From NCBI GenBank assembly GCA_014529385.2, contig CM043965.1, forward strand, positions 63,864,933 through 63,926,932: DNA of 62,000 bases, given 5' to 3'. Both the position numbers and the translations under genes were made by a program. The stretch comes from Adiantum capillus-veneris. Its lineage: Eukaryota; Streptophyta; Polypodiopsida; Polypodiales; Pteridaceae. The notes under the pieces were generated by a model. That model ran no database searches. It worked only from the letters and a program-made list of their open reading frames with translations, and was not told where the DNA came from. Below, in pieces: positions 35,902 to 46,985 of the stretch; the first letter of the stretch is position 1, and each line of letters starts with the position of its first letter.

Positions 35902-36210
35902 CTAACCATCAACAAGTTGCAACTTCATGCTGGTGGTCCTCAAAGCTGGTTTCCTCCATTTCTTTCGTACATCCTTGGTCGCGATGGCTACACCCGCTCC
36001 ACTGTCAAGAATTGCCATGGTGGTGACACCTTCTAATTCAATCGCGAGTGTGGTATTGCAATCTTCCCCTTCATAGTATTCTCCTACCCTATTTAAGGAT
36101 ACTAGTTGTATGTTTAATTGAGGTTTCTCTAATTCTTTGATTCCTTCTACATTCGTGGATTCAGATCCTTTACCCCAAACTTTTCGAGACATTTTCCTAC
36201 TATAGTCCAC
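35902..36210 (-). pseudogene. Ty3/gypsy aspartic protease
   Basis: The frame contains TTMAILDSGAGVAIATKDVR, with an intact D-S-G active site, followed by KLQLVDG. A further part continues in another frame (35800s). The preceding text (VWGKGSESTNVEGIKELEKP) is the gag-PR linker. Retropepsins act as dimers and cut the polyprotein. Confidence 0.8.
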
Positions 36211-36459
36211 ATATGAAGTATTATTCTTAGAAGCTCGATAAGATTAATGGTACAAATTACTAGAGTAGGTAAGATGGTTATCAACCCTTGGGAGTCCATC
36301 CCCTTCCTTGCAGAGAGTTTCTGTGATGGCACAACTTTCACATACGACTTTGCTTCATATTTCCCATATAAGGGGCAAAGTTCTTAGAGACATAGGTTGG
36401 CTGTTCTAAGATCTCATAGATCCCTTGTCTGCCCAATATGAGTGCATCTCTAGATTTGC

Positions 36460-37560
36460 TTAAGGTCTTGCCTCAAATTCTTTGATAGGAGGAAGAAAGT
36501 CATCTCCTCCCATACTAGCTTTGTTAAGCCTTTTGCTTAATTCATTAGATTCATTGGCTTCCCTTATCTGCCTCCAAAGATCATTCAAGACTTCATCCCC
36601 TTTATTCAATTTCGGTATGATAGGTTGAAAACCTTTAGACTTCTGATCTGTTGTGTTCATCACTATCCCAGGTTTTCCAATTGATTTTGTCGGTTTCAAT
36701 TCAATTTTTGAAGTAACATCTGTACCATCAAATTCATGTGTTGTCGATATTGATACTGATGTTCTACCCACTCCTCTTGTTTTATTGCAGCTATCTCTAG
36801 TAGGGTTTGGGCTGTTTGTATCATCTTTTGACACATTTCCAGTCTTTGTTTTTCTAGCTTTGCATAGGGATATGTCATCCATCTTTGTTCTTGCGTTTGG
36901 TTGATTTTAAGACTTGATTCATAGGCCTTCAAGAGTGCGTCTAGATGTTTGTTTACTTTTTTGACTAGCACAGATTCTCCTGATCCTGCACTCTCTGATT
37001 CCTTTTTCTTCTTAGGATCTGTGTCTGCTAGAGTTTTTGGTTTTTAAACAGTTTGTCTTTCAAGTGTTTCTAATTTGTCTTTGGTTTGTCTTATTTCTTC
37101 CTCTAGGGCAGCTTGTTCTCTTTCTTTTGTAGCTTCCACGCCTCTTTCCTAGCCTTCTATGTGTTTCATTGGCTTTTTTGTTTGATCTAGATGCTTTCAG
37201 TCTCGGTTCTTCAATTATGGGTTCCTCTTTCTCTTTTTGAGCTTCAGCTGGTGTGATAATCTGTGTAGGTATTACTATTTCATTTTTTGAACCACTACTT
37301 TATGGGATCGCCTCCAAGATGTTTAAGGTTGTTTTAACCACTTTGTTTGGATTTTTTGGACAATTGGCGATCAAATGATTGATGCCGGAGTCTGGACAAT
37401 ACACATTAACTCGGATAATTTCCATATTAGGATAGTCTTTAATGAGGTGGTCGCCTCCACACTTATAGCATGGTCCTAATGGTTTTCATGGTGCTCCTTG
37501 AACTCTCCTCTGTTGGTAGGCAAGCCCCCATTGGCTACAAAGAACAATGTTCTCTCGTCC
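36460..37560 (-). pseudogene. Ty3/gypsy gag with two zinc knuckles
   Basis: Minus strand: CYKCGGDHLIKDYPN at about 37475-37430 (CX2CX4HX4C with the last Cys changed to Tyr) and, about 20 residues on, YCPDSGINHLIANCP (second Cys changed to Ser). The downstream frames 36971-36696 (KHLDALLKAYESSLKINQTQ) and 36882-36460 (KGFQPIIPKLNKGDEVLNDL) lead towards the protease. Both knuckles have lost one Cys. Confidence 0.7.
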
Positions 37561-37729
37561 AAACTATATCTGCTTTCTCCTGCAGCATGTGGTGATGTTG
37601 GTGGTCCAACATTGTAAGATCCCCAATTTTTTGGTTTCCTCTAAAAATAAGAAAAATAGCTTTTAATATCTATTTTGTTAAATTTTGATTTAAGATGCTT
37701 AATTTACAACACTGGAAGGTTCTAAAGTA

Positions 37730-38100
37730 AAAAGCAAAGCCGTTTCCATGTTCTAGTAGGTTAGACAGACGTTTGGTTTAGTTTTGGAAAAATCCGCTAT
37801 TTTTAGCTTTTTCATGCTTTTTATTCCTTTAGGTGCTTTTTTGCAAAAAGCAAGGTCGGATTCTTGATCTACGTGTTCTACGGAAGCTATAGTCCAATTT
37901 TGTAAAAATCTACTTTTTGAGTGTTTTTCACACTACTTTTAGCTTTTCATGATTTTTAGTGGAAAGCGAGTTCGCTTTCTTATTGCATTGGACGTGGGAA
38001 ACACGTGGTTCAATTTTAGTTTTTTTTTCTTGCGTTTTACACTATTTTTAGCTTTTCATGCTTTTCGGCATTTTTGAAAAGCAATGTGCTTTAAATGTGA
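37730..38100. repeat. Degenerate 110-120 bp tandem repeat
   Basis: About three to four diverged copies of a unit containing TTTTTAGCTTTT(T)CATGCTTTT, then AAAAGCAA/GAAAGCG and a CAATTTT block, with starts near 37797, 37932 and 38040. It lies upstream (minus strand) of the gypsy gag and may belong to its leader or LTR. Confidence 0.6.
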
Positions 38101-38953
38101 TGACCTAAACATAAAACTATTAATTTTAGTCTCCGTCAGATTTAAAAATGATCACCCGGAGTAGAAACGGGACCAAATGGGATAAAACACATCATTTAGA
38201 ACATTTTCTCTCTTTGGTGTCATATGAAAAACATTTACGAGCTAAGAGATATGGTCAAAAAACAGCTTACTGCCCACTGCATTTAACCAATTTTTTTCGA
38301 TTCCAGACTCCTTGGAGAACCACTATATAGATTCACCGGATGGGCAAACCCACTTAACCATTTGAAAAGCTTGATAAAAATTGATGATAAATGTGTTTAG
38401 GTCTCCGTTATCACCTCGGAAAATCGATCCATAATGGGTTTGACCTATATGTGTAGGGATGCTACCAAGGGGGGTACCATATGACGTTGTGAGTTAATCG
38501 AGCTACTTATATACGATTTATGGGTTTTTAAAACCTAGATTTTCTACATAGGACCCCCCTCGACCCTTGATGAATGGATAACTGGTGATATAGAAGTTTT
38601 CTACCATCTAGGGGTATCCTAAAGTTCATGTCTCATATGATTTGGTTGAGTTGACATGCCGCTATGGTCAATTTTTGGTTGTAGGTCTTCGTTCACTGCT
38701 CGGATTCTAGGATTTTTTCCTGGGGTTTATACTAGCTACCAGCTGTAAAAAATGGATCATTGATAAGTATAGAACTTACCCCTCATGTCTCTTGTGAGAC
38801 GACGTTGAAAACAGGTAACCGTGGACTCCAGAAAATGTGCGCGAAGAAGGTCGAAAAGCTCTCTCTCCAAAGGCAACAAGTAGAAATGAGGTGATTTTAG
38901 CCTACCTTGGGTATCTATACTCGGACTTCTAGAACCTTTTTTCCCCAAATTCC
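38101..38953. other. Probable LTR/leader remnant, nothing coding
   Basis: No supported gene. The right part is contiguous with 50357 onward if the copia insertion (38954-50356 plus one ATTCC) is left out. 50357-50960 follows a polypurine tract on the minus strand, so 38101-38948 plausibly contains the rest of that LTR and following leader. Confidence 0.4.
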
Positions 38954-39145
38954 TGAAGGAGTATGAGCGGAAGTGCGACGCGAGAGAGAGTGCGAGAAGA
39001 AGAGCACGACGATATGGTGAACTCGCTCTACTGTAATGTGTAGAGCATAGTGAGTTCTTATTAGGTTTTTACAAAAGAATATGTGTACATACCTGGCGGC
39101 CCGCCCACTTACCTGGGCGACCACATTGGGCTTTATACCCTAACA
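38954..39145 (-). repeat. 3' LTR of the outer copia
   Basis: On the minus strand it reads TGTTAGGGTATAAAGCCC to ...CTCCTTCA, 192 bp. A TATAAA box sits only about ten bases inside its start. The partner is 50165-50356. Confidence 0.96.
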
Positions 39146-39157
39146 ACCTCCCACTTA
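39146..39157 (-). other. Polypurine tract of the outer copia
   Basis: Minus strand AAGTGGGAGGT directly before the TGTTAGG start of the 3' LTR. Confidence 0.8.
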
Positions 39158-39221
39158 AGGTCCAATGTGGTACTTTAAGTGTGAGAGAAGCTACTATACA
39201 AGCTAATATACAAGAGATGTA

Positions 39222-40600
39222 CTACCCTACACCTAACTGCTTGCGAAAATGCGCAAAGCTCTCTGAGGGAAGTCCTTTTGTAAGTAGATCAGCAGGATTT
39301 TCTGTGGTGTGAACTTTGACAAGCTGAAGTTGCTTATCCTCGAGCATTTCCCTGATGAAATGATACTTCACATCCACATGCTTTGTCTTTGAGTGATAAA
39401 CTGGATTGCGAGCCAATTGTATAGCACTTTGACTATCACAATATAACACAGGCATCTCTTCTTTGATTCCCAAATCTGTTACTAGTCGATTAAGCCAAAT
39501 TGATTCTTTGCATGCCTCTGATGCTGCAACATATTCAGCCTCTGTAGTAGATTGAGTAACACAATCTTGTAATCTAGAACGCCATGATACTGCTCCACCA
39601 GCCAATGTAAAGACATACCCTGACATAGACCTTCGGTTGTCTAAGTCACCTACATAATCTGAGTTTGTAAAACCCTTTACACTTAGCTCCTGACTCCCAT
39701 AGCATATACGCATACTCTTTGTAGATTTCAGGTATCTCAATATTCCTTTCACTGCCTCCCAATGTTTCTTGCCTGGGTTTGACATGTATCGACTTACTAC
39801 TCCCACTGCAAATGCAATGTCTGGGTGAGTAGCAATCATTGCATACATCAAACTACCCACTGCAGATGCATATGGAATCTTATCCATTTCAGCTTGTTCT
39901 TCCTCAGACACAGGACAATCTTGTTTGCTAAGTTTCACATATGGTGGCAATGTAACACTCAATGCCTTTCCCTTCTCCATATTGAAACGTTGCAAAACCT
40001 TGTCAATATACTCTGTTTGAGATAACCAAATCAACTTCTATGATCTGTCTCTCTCAATGCGCATACCAAGTATATGACTTGCCTCACCCATGTCTTTCAT
40101 GTCAAACGATTTTGCCATCTTTGACTTCAAAGCTGAAATTTCTTCCAAGTGCTTTCCAGCAATCAACATGTCATCCACATACAAAATAAGGATCAGCCAA
40201 CTGCCATCCTTAGCCTTCTTTGTATATAGACAGTGATTGAACTCACTACGTTTGTAGCCTTGAGAAAGCATAAACTTGTGGAACTTATGGTACCATGCCC
40301 TCGGTGATTGTTTTAAGCCATAAAGACTCTTTAACAACTGGCATACCCAATCTTCCTTGCATTTCTCAACAAACCCTTCTGGCTGCTACATGTAAACTTC
40401 CACATCTAAATCACCATGCAAGAACGCTGTCTTGACATCCATTTGGTGCAACACCAAATCTAATATGGCAACCAATGCAAGAAAGCATCTCAATGTAGTC
40501 ATCTTTACCACTGGAGAGAAGACTTCATCAAAGTCAATGCCTTGTTCTTGCTTAAAGCCCTTGGCAACAAGTCTTGATTGTACTTTGGCTGACTATCATG
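39222..40600 (-). pseudogene. Outer copia reverse transcriptase and RNase H
   Basis: After a frameshift near 40590 the frame reads [38 protein letters not shown] (motif A intact), a TAG at 40386-40388 just before QPEGF, LLKSLYGLKQSPRAWYHKF, LILYVDDMLIAG (YVDD), and a second TAG at 40035-40037. The last 270 codons (40034-39222) are open and hold the RNase H: VKGFTNSDYVGDLDNRRSMS, AEYVAASEACKESIWL and KTKHVDVKYHFIRE. Both catalytic RT motifs are intact, so the damage is three small lesions. Confidence 0.93.
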
Positions 40601-42140
40601 AGTGGTGATCTTATACCTGTAAACCCATTTACAAGGTAGAGCCTTTTTGCCTTGTGGTAATTTAACTAACTTCCATGTCTGGTTTTTATGCAGAGCTGTC
40701 ATCTCTGACTGCATGGCCAATTGCCAATTCCCGGAGTCCTTCATTTGCACTGCTTCCTTGTAACATGAAGGCTCATTGCAATCAGTCAAAATGACATATT
40801 TCATAGATGGAAAAAACCTATCACGAGGTCGCGTGATACGTCCAGATCTATGCACAATAGGTGGCTCAGGCTGAACCACAACCTGTGGTTCCACTCTATC
40901 CTGTCCTTGATCCTCTTGAGCCCTGACATTTTGTCTTGCACGTGCAGGTCCATCTTCTTGGAAGACAACTCTTCTAATCTCCTCAACCCTCTCTGGTTTA
41001 GAATGATATTTGGCTTCATTAAAGTGAACATCATTGCCGCGGATAACTTTTCTGGATTCAGGATCCCAAAGTCTGTACCCCATCTCACCAGAATTACCAT
41101 AGCCTAGAAAGATGCACTTTCTACTCTTTGGCTCAATTTTGTTTCTAAATTCCTTTGGAACATGAGTATATGCCTCATAGCCAAAGAATCTGAGATGCTT
41201 GTATGAGGGCATTTTGCCTAACCATACCATCTCTACCATTGAATCCTTCTGCAAAACCTTGCAAGGAGATCTATTTATGAGATGAACAGCTATTGATACA
41301 GCTTCAGCCCAAAACCCATTTGGCAGTTGTGCATTAGACAACATACTTCTGACCTTCTCTTGTATGGTCCTATTCATCCTCTCAGCAACACCGTTTTGAG
41401 GAGGATTGTAAGGAGCAGTAAGTTCACGTTTTATACCTTTTGACTCACAAAAGTCTTGAAAGGCCTTTGAAACATACTCTCCACCATTGTCAGTGCGTAA
41501 GCATTTAAGCTTCTTGCCACTCTGATACTCCACAAGTGTCACAAATGTTTTGAAAACACTAAACGCTTCATCCTTGTGCTTGTGAAAGTAAACCCATACT
41601 TTCCTCGAGTAATCATCTATAAATGTCATAAAGTAAGAATCTCCCCCTAGAGATAGGTTAGGCATAGGTCCACACAAATCACTATGAACAAGTGCCAACT
41701 GTGTATCTCTTTTACTGCTTCTATGCTTATGTGGCTGCTGTGTTTGCTTACCATACAAACAATGTTCACAGAATTCAAAATCATTGAATGACAAGCCAGG
41801 AAAATAACCAGAACGAGACAAGATTTCCATTCCCTTCTTGGACATATGTCCTAACCGGCTATGCCACAAAGAAACGTTCGGCTGCTCGGTTACATTGATT
41901 ACATTTTTAGAGATATTTGATACATAAATCATGTAAAGTCCTCCAGACTTTAATCCATGTGCTATTGTCATAGAACCCTTGGATATCTTCCACATGTTTT
42001 GTCCAAAAGTGGTGACGTAGCCAGCATCATCAAGTAAACCTGTGCTGATCAAGCTCTTTGTAATTGCGGGAACATGTCTCACATTCTTCGGCGTGAAAGA
42101 AGATCCATTCTGAAACTTCAATTGAACATCTCCAACACCT
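40601..42140 (-). pseudogene. Outer copia integrase and RT start
   Basis: The long frame 42121-40505 holds the integrase: SLWHSRLGHMSKKGMEIL, the Cys pair (CEHCLYGKQ), catalytic blocks LALVHSDLCGPM, CLRTDNGGEYVSKAF and PPQNGVAERMNRTIQEK (all three acidic residues present), then FGYEAYTHVPKEFRNKIEP. It continues into RT ([39 protein letters not shown]) and loses frame near 40590. Just upstream the gag/PR frame is cut by the inner element at 42145. Confidence 0.93.
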
Positions 42141-42145
42141 AAGAT

Positions 42146-42375
42146 TGTAGAGTGCGCAGGTGATGGAGAAGGTAGGAAAGAGGACTACACACACACACCA
42201 ACACACATCGAGACACACACACACACAATCGTTACCCTGTAGCGCCATTCAACGAGCTGCTCTTCTCTTCTTCTCTTTTGAACTATTATCCAAAGTATAT
42301 TTACAACATACTGTAGTCAGTGTCCAGCCGCGCATAGCACAATGGACATATTCTTTAACATCATATTCTTTAACA
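42146..42375 (-). repeat. 3' LTR of the inner copia, with a 15-bp end duplication
   Basis: Minus strand starts TGTTAAAGAATATGA and then repeats TGTTAAAGAATATGTCC, so the first 15 bases are duplicated relative to the 5' LTR. A CA-rich microsatellite lies at 42187-42229. Confidence 0.93.
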
Positions 42376-44817
42376 CTCCCCCTCAAGCTCAGAGTGAGCT
42401 TGCATATGATGGATTCCCAATGCTTCACGAAAGTAGCAAAACTTCTCCTTTCCAAGAGCTTTTGTGAATATATCCGCAACTGGATCATTTGTCTTCACAT
42501 ATACCAAATCAATCTCACCTGCCAAAACTTTTTCTCTAATGAAGTGATAATGTACCTCAATGTGTTTAGTGCGAGCATGGTAGACTGGATTCTTTGCCAA
42601 CATGATGCTGCTAATATTGTCACAATATATAATGACACTGTCAAGATAGTCAAAACCAAATTCTACCATAAGTACTCTCAACCATGACTCTTCACATGCT
42701 GCCAAAGCTGCTCCACGATATTCAGCTTCTGTACTTGATAATGCTACAGTTGATTGCTTCTTGCTACTCCAACTTATCATACCATTGCCAATGGAAAATG
42801 CATAACCACTCGTAGATCTTCTATCCATAAAATCTCCTGCCCAATCTGCATCTGTGTAGCCATAAAGACAAAGCTTCCCATTCTTTTCATAAAACATTCC
42901 ATAACTGACAGTGGCTTTCACATATCTCATAATCCATCTCACTGCATCAAGATGACTTTTACATGGATTTTGCATGAATTGACTCACAACACCCACTGCA
43001 TAACTCAAATCTGGCCTTGTTATTGTCAAGTAAATAAGGCTTCCAACCATCTTGCGATACATAGTGACATCCTCAATGTAATGTTCATCATCAAACAACT
43101 TCACATTTTGATCAAGAGGTGTATCAACCGGTTTGCACGCTGTCATTCCATACTTCTCAAGCATATCCAACGCGTATTGTCTTTGTATCATCCAAATTCC
43201 TGATAAAGTATTGACAATTTCAATTCCCAAGAAATATCTCAACTCACCAAGGTCCTTCATGTTGAATTCTCTCAACAAACTCTTCTTGACATGCAAAATT
43301 TGCTCAGCATGACTTCCAGTGAGAATCAAGTCATCAACATAGATAACAATAACGACGATCTCTCCATCAACATGCTTCAAAAATAATGAGTGATCAGCAG
43401 TAGATTGTTTAAATCCAATCTTCTTCAAGAATCTGGTTATCTTTTCACACCAAGCTCTAGATGCTTGCTTCAAACCATACAATGCTTTCTTCAACTTACA
43501 CACATAATATGGAAACTCTGGATGTTGATAACCCTCTGGCTGTATCATATAAACTTCTTCTTCCAAGTCACCATTCAAGAATGCATTATCCACATCCATT
43601 TCCCATAACTTCCAACCGAACATACTTGCCATTGCTATCACCAATCTGACTGTTGTCATCTTTGCAACTGGACTAAATGTCTCATCATAATCAAGACCTT
43701 TTGTTTGTGCATAACCTTTAGCAACAAGCCTCGCTTTGTATCTTTCCACACTACCATCTGACTTGCACTTGACTTTGTATACCCATTTTGAACCAATTGC
43801 TTTCTTTCCACTTGGCAAGCGAACCAAATCCCAAGTGTCATTCTTCACAAGAGCATCCATCTCATCATCCATAGCTGACTCCCATTCTGATTTTGCAATT
43901 GCCTCTTGAAAACATGTAGGCTCTTTATGTTGCACACGTGAAACCATGTATGCATAATGTGCATGCATGTAACTGTTGTATGTCAATCTATCAACTGGAT
44001 AATGCACCCTCTCTGATCTTCTCAATTGTGGTGCACTCTTCTCTTCAACTCTTGCATATGGGGGTACATATTTCTCAATATGATTACTGCCAGGTGTCCT
44101 CAAATGTGGTAAACCATGCTCTTCATCGAGGCTTTCATCTCCAGAACTCTCTTCAACCACTTTCTTCTTGCCTTTCTCGTCTTGCTTCTTATCTCGCAAA
44201 CGACCGCTCCATGGGTTGACACTTCCTGTACTCTCCTCTGCCATATGTGGTCCTGAAATAGTTCTTGTTGATGGTCCTGGCTTATCAACAACATGACGCA
44301 CATTCTCTTGCTCTTCATACTCATCTTCTATCATCACTGGCTTTGGTTTATACCATGGTTCATGCTCACAAAATCTGACATCTCTACTGACATAAACTTG
44401 TCTTGTCGTAGGATCATAGCACTTGTAACCTTTCTTTTCAACTGGGTAGCCCAAGAATATACACTTCACTGCCTTTGGCTCCATCTTCTTTCTTGCTTCA
44501 TTTGGCACATGAACAGAGCAAACACATCCAAAAATTTTCATGTAGGAAACTGTTGGCTTGATCCCATAAAGTCTCTCATAAGGTGAAATTTCATGAATGG
44601 CAGCTGTTGGTGTTCGATTCATAATGTGTACTGCTGTATGAACTGCTTCAACCCAATATGTTAATGGCATATTCATCTCATTCATCATGGCTCTTGCAAT
44701 CTCTGCTATGACTCTATTCTTTCTCTCAGCAACTCCATTTTGTTGTGGTGTGTATCTGCAAGTAATCTGTCTTCTTATGCCTTGTTTACGTAAGTAATCA
44801 TCAAAACTGTGTGACAT
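42370..44817 (-). CDS. Inner copia integrase (part), reverse transcriptase, RNase H
   Basis: This is the longest open frame of the window (815 codons). It begins in the integrase (MSHSFDDYLRKQGIRRQITC), with the catalytic Glu block TPQQNGVAERKNRVIAEIA. RT follows with motif A LWEMDVDNAFLNGDLEEEVY, KKALYGLKQASRAWCEKI and the YVDD box in VIVIYVDDLILTG. RNase H shows YGYTDADWAGDFMDRRSTSG, SSTEAEYRGAALAACEESW and ARTKHIEVHYHFIREK. Its stop TAA is made by the first bases of the 3' LTR (TGTTAA). RT and RNase H look catalytically complete. The true start of the polyprotein lies upstream in gag; the given start is simply the first Met after the integrase duplication. Confidence 0.93.
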   Translation of the reverse strand: MSHSFDDYLRKQGIRRQITCRYTPQQNGVAERKNRVIAEIARAMMNEMNMPLTYWVEAVHTAVHIMNRTPTAAIHEISPYERLYGIKPTVSYMKIFGCVCSVHVPNEARKKMEPKAVKCIFLGYPVEKKGYKCYDPTTRQVYVSRDVRFCEHEPWYKPKPVMIEDEYEEQENVRHVVDKPGPSTRTISGPHMAEESTGSVNPWSGRLRDKKQDEKGKKKVVEESSGDESLDEEHGLPHLRTPGSNHIEKYVPPYARVEEKSAPQLRRSERVHYPVDRLTYNSYMHAHYAYMVSRVQHKEPTCFQEAIAKSEWESAMDDEMDALVKNDTWDLVRLPSGKKAIGSKWVYKVKCKSDGSVERYKARLVAKGYAQTKGLDYDETFSPVAKMTTVRLVIAMASMFGWKLWEMDVDNAFLNGDLEEEVYMIQPEGYQHPEFPYYVCKLKKALYGLKQASRAWCEKITRFLKKIGFKQSTADHSLFLKHVDGEIVVIVIYVDDLILTGSHAEQILHVKKSLLREFNMKDLGELRYFLGIEIVNTLSGIWMIQRQYALDMLEKYGMTACKPVDTPLDQNVKLFDDEHYIEDVTMYRKMVGSLIYLTITRPDLSYAVGVVSQFMQNPCKSHLDAVRWIMRYVKATVSYGMFYEKNGKLCLYGYTDADWAGDFMDRRSTSGYAFSIGNGMISWSSKKQSTVALSSTEAEYRGAALAACEESWLRVLMVEFGFDYLDSVIIYCDNISSIMLAKNPVYHARTKHIEVHYHFIREKVLAGEIDLVYVKTNDPVADIFTKALGKEKFCYFREALGIHHMQAHSELEGEC
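42376..42387 (-). other. Polypurine tract of the inner copia
   Basis: Minus strand TTGAGGGGGAG immediately before TGTTAAAG, the start of the 3' LTR. It overlaps the end of the pol frame. Confidence 0.85.
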
Positions 44818-45015
44818 GTACTCTCCCCCTCCATCTGTACTCCTGTATGAACTGCTTCAGCCCAATATGTTAACGGCATATTCATCTCATTCATCATGGC
44901 TCTTGCAATCTCTGCTATGACTCTATTCTTTCTCAAGTAATCTGTCTTCTTATGCCTTGTTCACGTAATCATCAAAACTGTATGACATGTACTCTCCCCC
45001 TCCATATGTACGTAG
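44640..45015. repeat. Tandem duplication of about 170-200 bp within the inner integrase
   Basis: The text around AACTGCTTCA.CCCAATATGT (44641) recurs at 44851. Both copies run through GGCATATTCATCTCATTCAT, the TTCTTTCTC border and AATCTGTCTTCTTATGCC to ATGTACTCTCCCCCTCCAT. The second copy lacks about 36 bp (the segment encoding NGVAE). The duplication breaks the integrase frame. Confidence 0.9.
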
Positions 45016-46985
45016 GCATTTAATTTGACAACCGTTCTCTTTTCAACCATAACTTTGAACTCCAAAAATACTTCAAATGCCTCTGACTTTGCCTTTAGAA
45101 AGTAAACCCATGTCATTCTGCTGTAATCATCCGTAAATGTGATAAAATATCGACAACCATTCGGCGTAGCATGATCACAAGGTCCCCAAATATCTGAATG
45201 AACAATTTCCAAAGGACTTTGGCTAATTTTCCCCCTCTTTGGAAATGGTAAACGAGATTGCTTTCCAAATTGACAAGCTTCACAAACATGATCAAAATTC
45301 AATCTGCCAAACTTTGGTAATCCACGTACAATTTGATTTGATTGCATATGCTTTAGTCTTCTAAAATTGACATGACCAATTCTCTTATGCCATAACTCTG
45401 CCCAATCATCTTGAGTGGCTGATTTGTTTGCATACATACCACTGTGTAAACATGGATCTCCAGCTTCCAATGAGAACAAGCGACCTTTCTTTCTTCCACG
45501 TGCCAATATCTTGCCTGGTCTGCCGTTGTGAAACTCCTCTATGAAGCAGCCATAACGATTAAAACGGACTTGCAACCCTTGATCTGTCATCTGTCCAACT
45601 GATGCTAAATTCTTTGTGATTGAAGGCACATATAGAACATCTCCCAATGTGTTGTATGTCCCGTCTTTTTCTAGCAATGGAACTAAACCAACATGTGTAA
45701 TCCGATGCATAGTATCATCACCTGTAGCGACAAACTCATCCTCTTCTAACTTCTCTTTTCTGTCAAACCATTCACCATGATATGTCATATGATTTGTGGC
45801 ACCACTATCTAAATACCAATCATCTGTATGATGTGGCTCCACCATGCTTCCAACAACATGCTCCATAGGAAATAAATGTCCACTCGACCTATTGTCATAT
45901 ATATTTTGATCATGAGGATTGTATCCAACAAAGTTTCCTCCATGTCTGCCATAACCTCGGCCTCTTCCACCACGATCACGATTTTGATTTAGCCTTGTGT
46001 AACATTCTCTTTCAAAGTGACCATAAATTCCACATCTATTACAATATCCATCTCTTTGAGGATGTACAAATCGTCCACCTCCACGTCCACGAGTTCGGGC
46101 TCTCCCCCTGCCTCTTTGGCTATAATCGTTGTAACTTTGACTTTGTTGGTTTTGCCATTGACCTCTTCCAACATTGTTTCCACGATCATAGTTTCCTCTT
46201 CCACCTCAATTGTTTCCACGACCTCTAGAGTAAAAAACCTGATCTCTGGAATTGTTATTTGATGTAGAAGGACCTGACTTGCCTAACTTCACCTCTTCTT
46301 GCAAACAAAGGTTTACTAACTCTTCAAAATCAGGCATGTGTCCTCGAACAGATATAGATGTATCCAATGACTTGTATTCCGGTCCCAAACCATTCAATGT
46401 CACTGAAACTAAGTCATCATCTGGAACTTCAACATTAATGCTCGCAAGATCTTCCTGTATTTGCTTTATCTCTGTCACATAATCTGATATGGATCTATTT
46501 CCTCGCCATACACAATGTAACCTTTGCTTCAAGTGAACGCTTCGTGGTTCTGTATTGGAGCTGTTCATTCTTGCTAGTATCTCCCATGCTTCCTTTGTAG
46601 ATTGAGCCTTCTTCACATGTGGTATAAAGAAGTCACTAATGCATAGTGAAATCCAATGCATCACTTTCCTTGAATTCTTGATCCACTTCTTGTAAGCTTC
46701 TACTCCTGCTTGCCATGTTTTATGTGCTTCAACATTCTCTCTATTTGGTTCCAAACCAACCTCGGGACACTCTTGTTCACCTGTAATATAATCCCATAAA
46801 CCTTTGCCCATGATAAAGTTCTCCATCCTGTAAAACCATATGCTGTAGTTCTCTCTGGTCAGCTTCTCTCCAACAATTTGTGTGACTTGAGTTGAACTTT
46901 CTGCCATCTTCACTCTCTCAATTTCTTCCAAAGGATTTTGACAAAATTTCGGCAGAGTTTCATTTGTATTTGGACAATATCTCAA
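44961..46985 (-). pseudogene. Inner copia gag, protease and integrase start
   Basis: One frame (46985-44961) broken by a single TGA at 46206-46208, probably from CGA (Arg). The likely start is Met at 46907 (MAESSTQVTQIVGEKLTREN), typical of copia gag. Then come EAWEILARMNSSNTEPRSVH and an Arg/Gly-rich part with the zinc knuckle CNRCGIYGHFEREC near 46040. The protease has DDWYLDSGATNHMTYHGEWF near 45810. Integrase blocks are ELWHKRIGHVNFRRLKHMQ, VCEACQFGKQSRL and IVHSDIWGPC (first catalytic Asp present), FTDDYSRMTWVYFLKAKSEA. The frame is lost at the internal duplication near 45000. Confidence 0.93.

Larger units (their letters stand above)
32770..37620 (-). mobile_element. Ty3/gypsy retrotransposon (gag to integrase finger)
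   Basis: Minus-strand order: two zinc knuckles (37480-37360), helical gag part, protease (36210-35902), a long spacer, RT (34533-33870), RNase H (33690-33307) and the integrase H2C2 finger (33032-32793). The PR-RT-RH-IN order identifies Ty3/gypsy. The integrase core is missing because the element stops at about 32770, where plus-strand gag-like sequence begins. Frameshifts and stops throughout. Confidence 0.88.

Noticed and set aside
45989-46262. Frames overlapping the inner gag zinc-knuckle region
   Set aside because: Shadow frames of the Arg/Gly-rich gag sequence.
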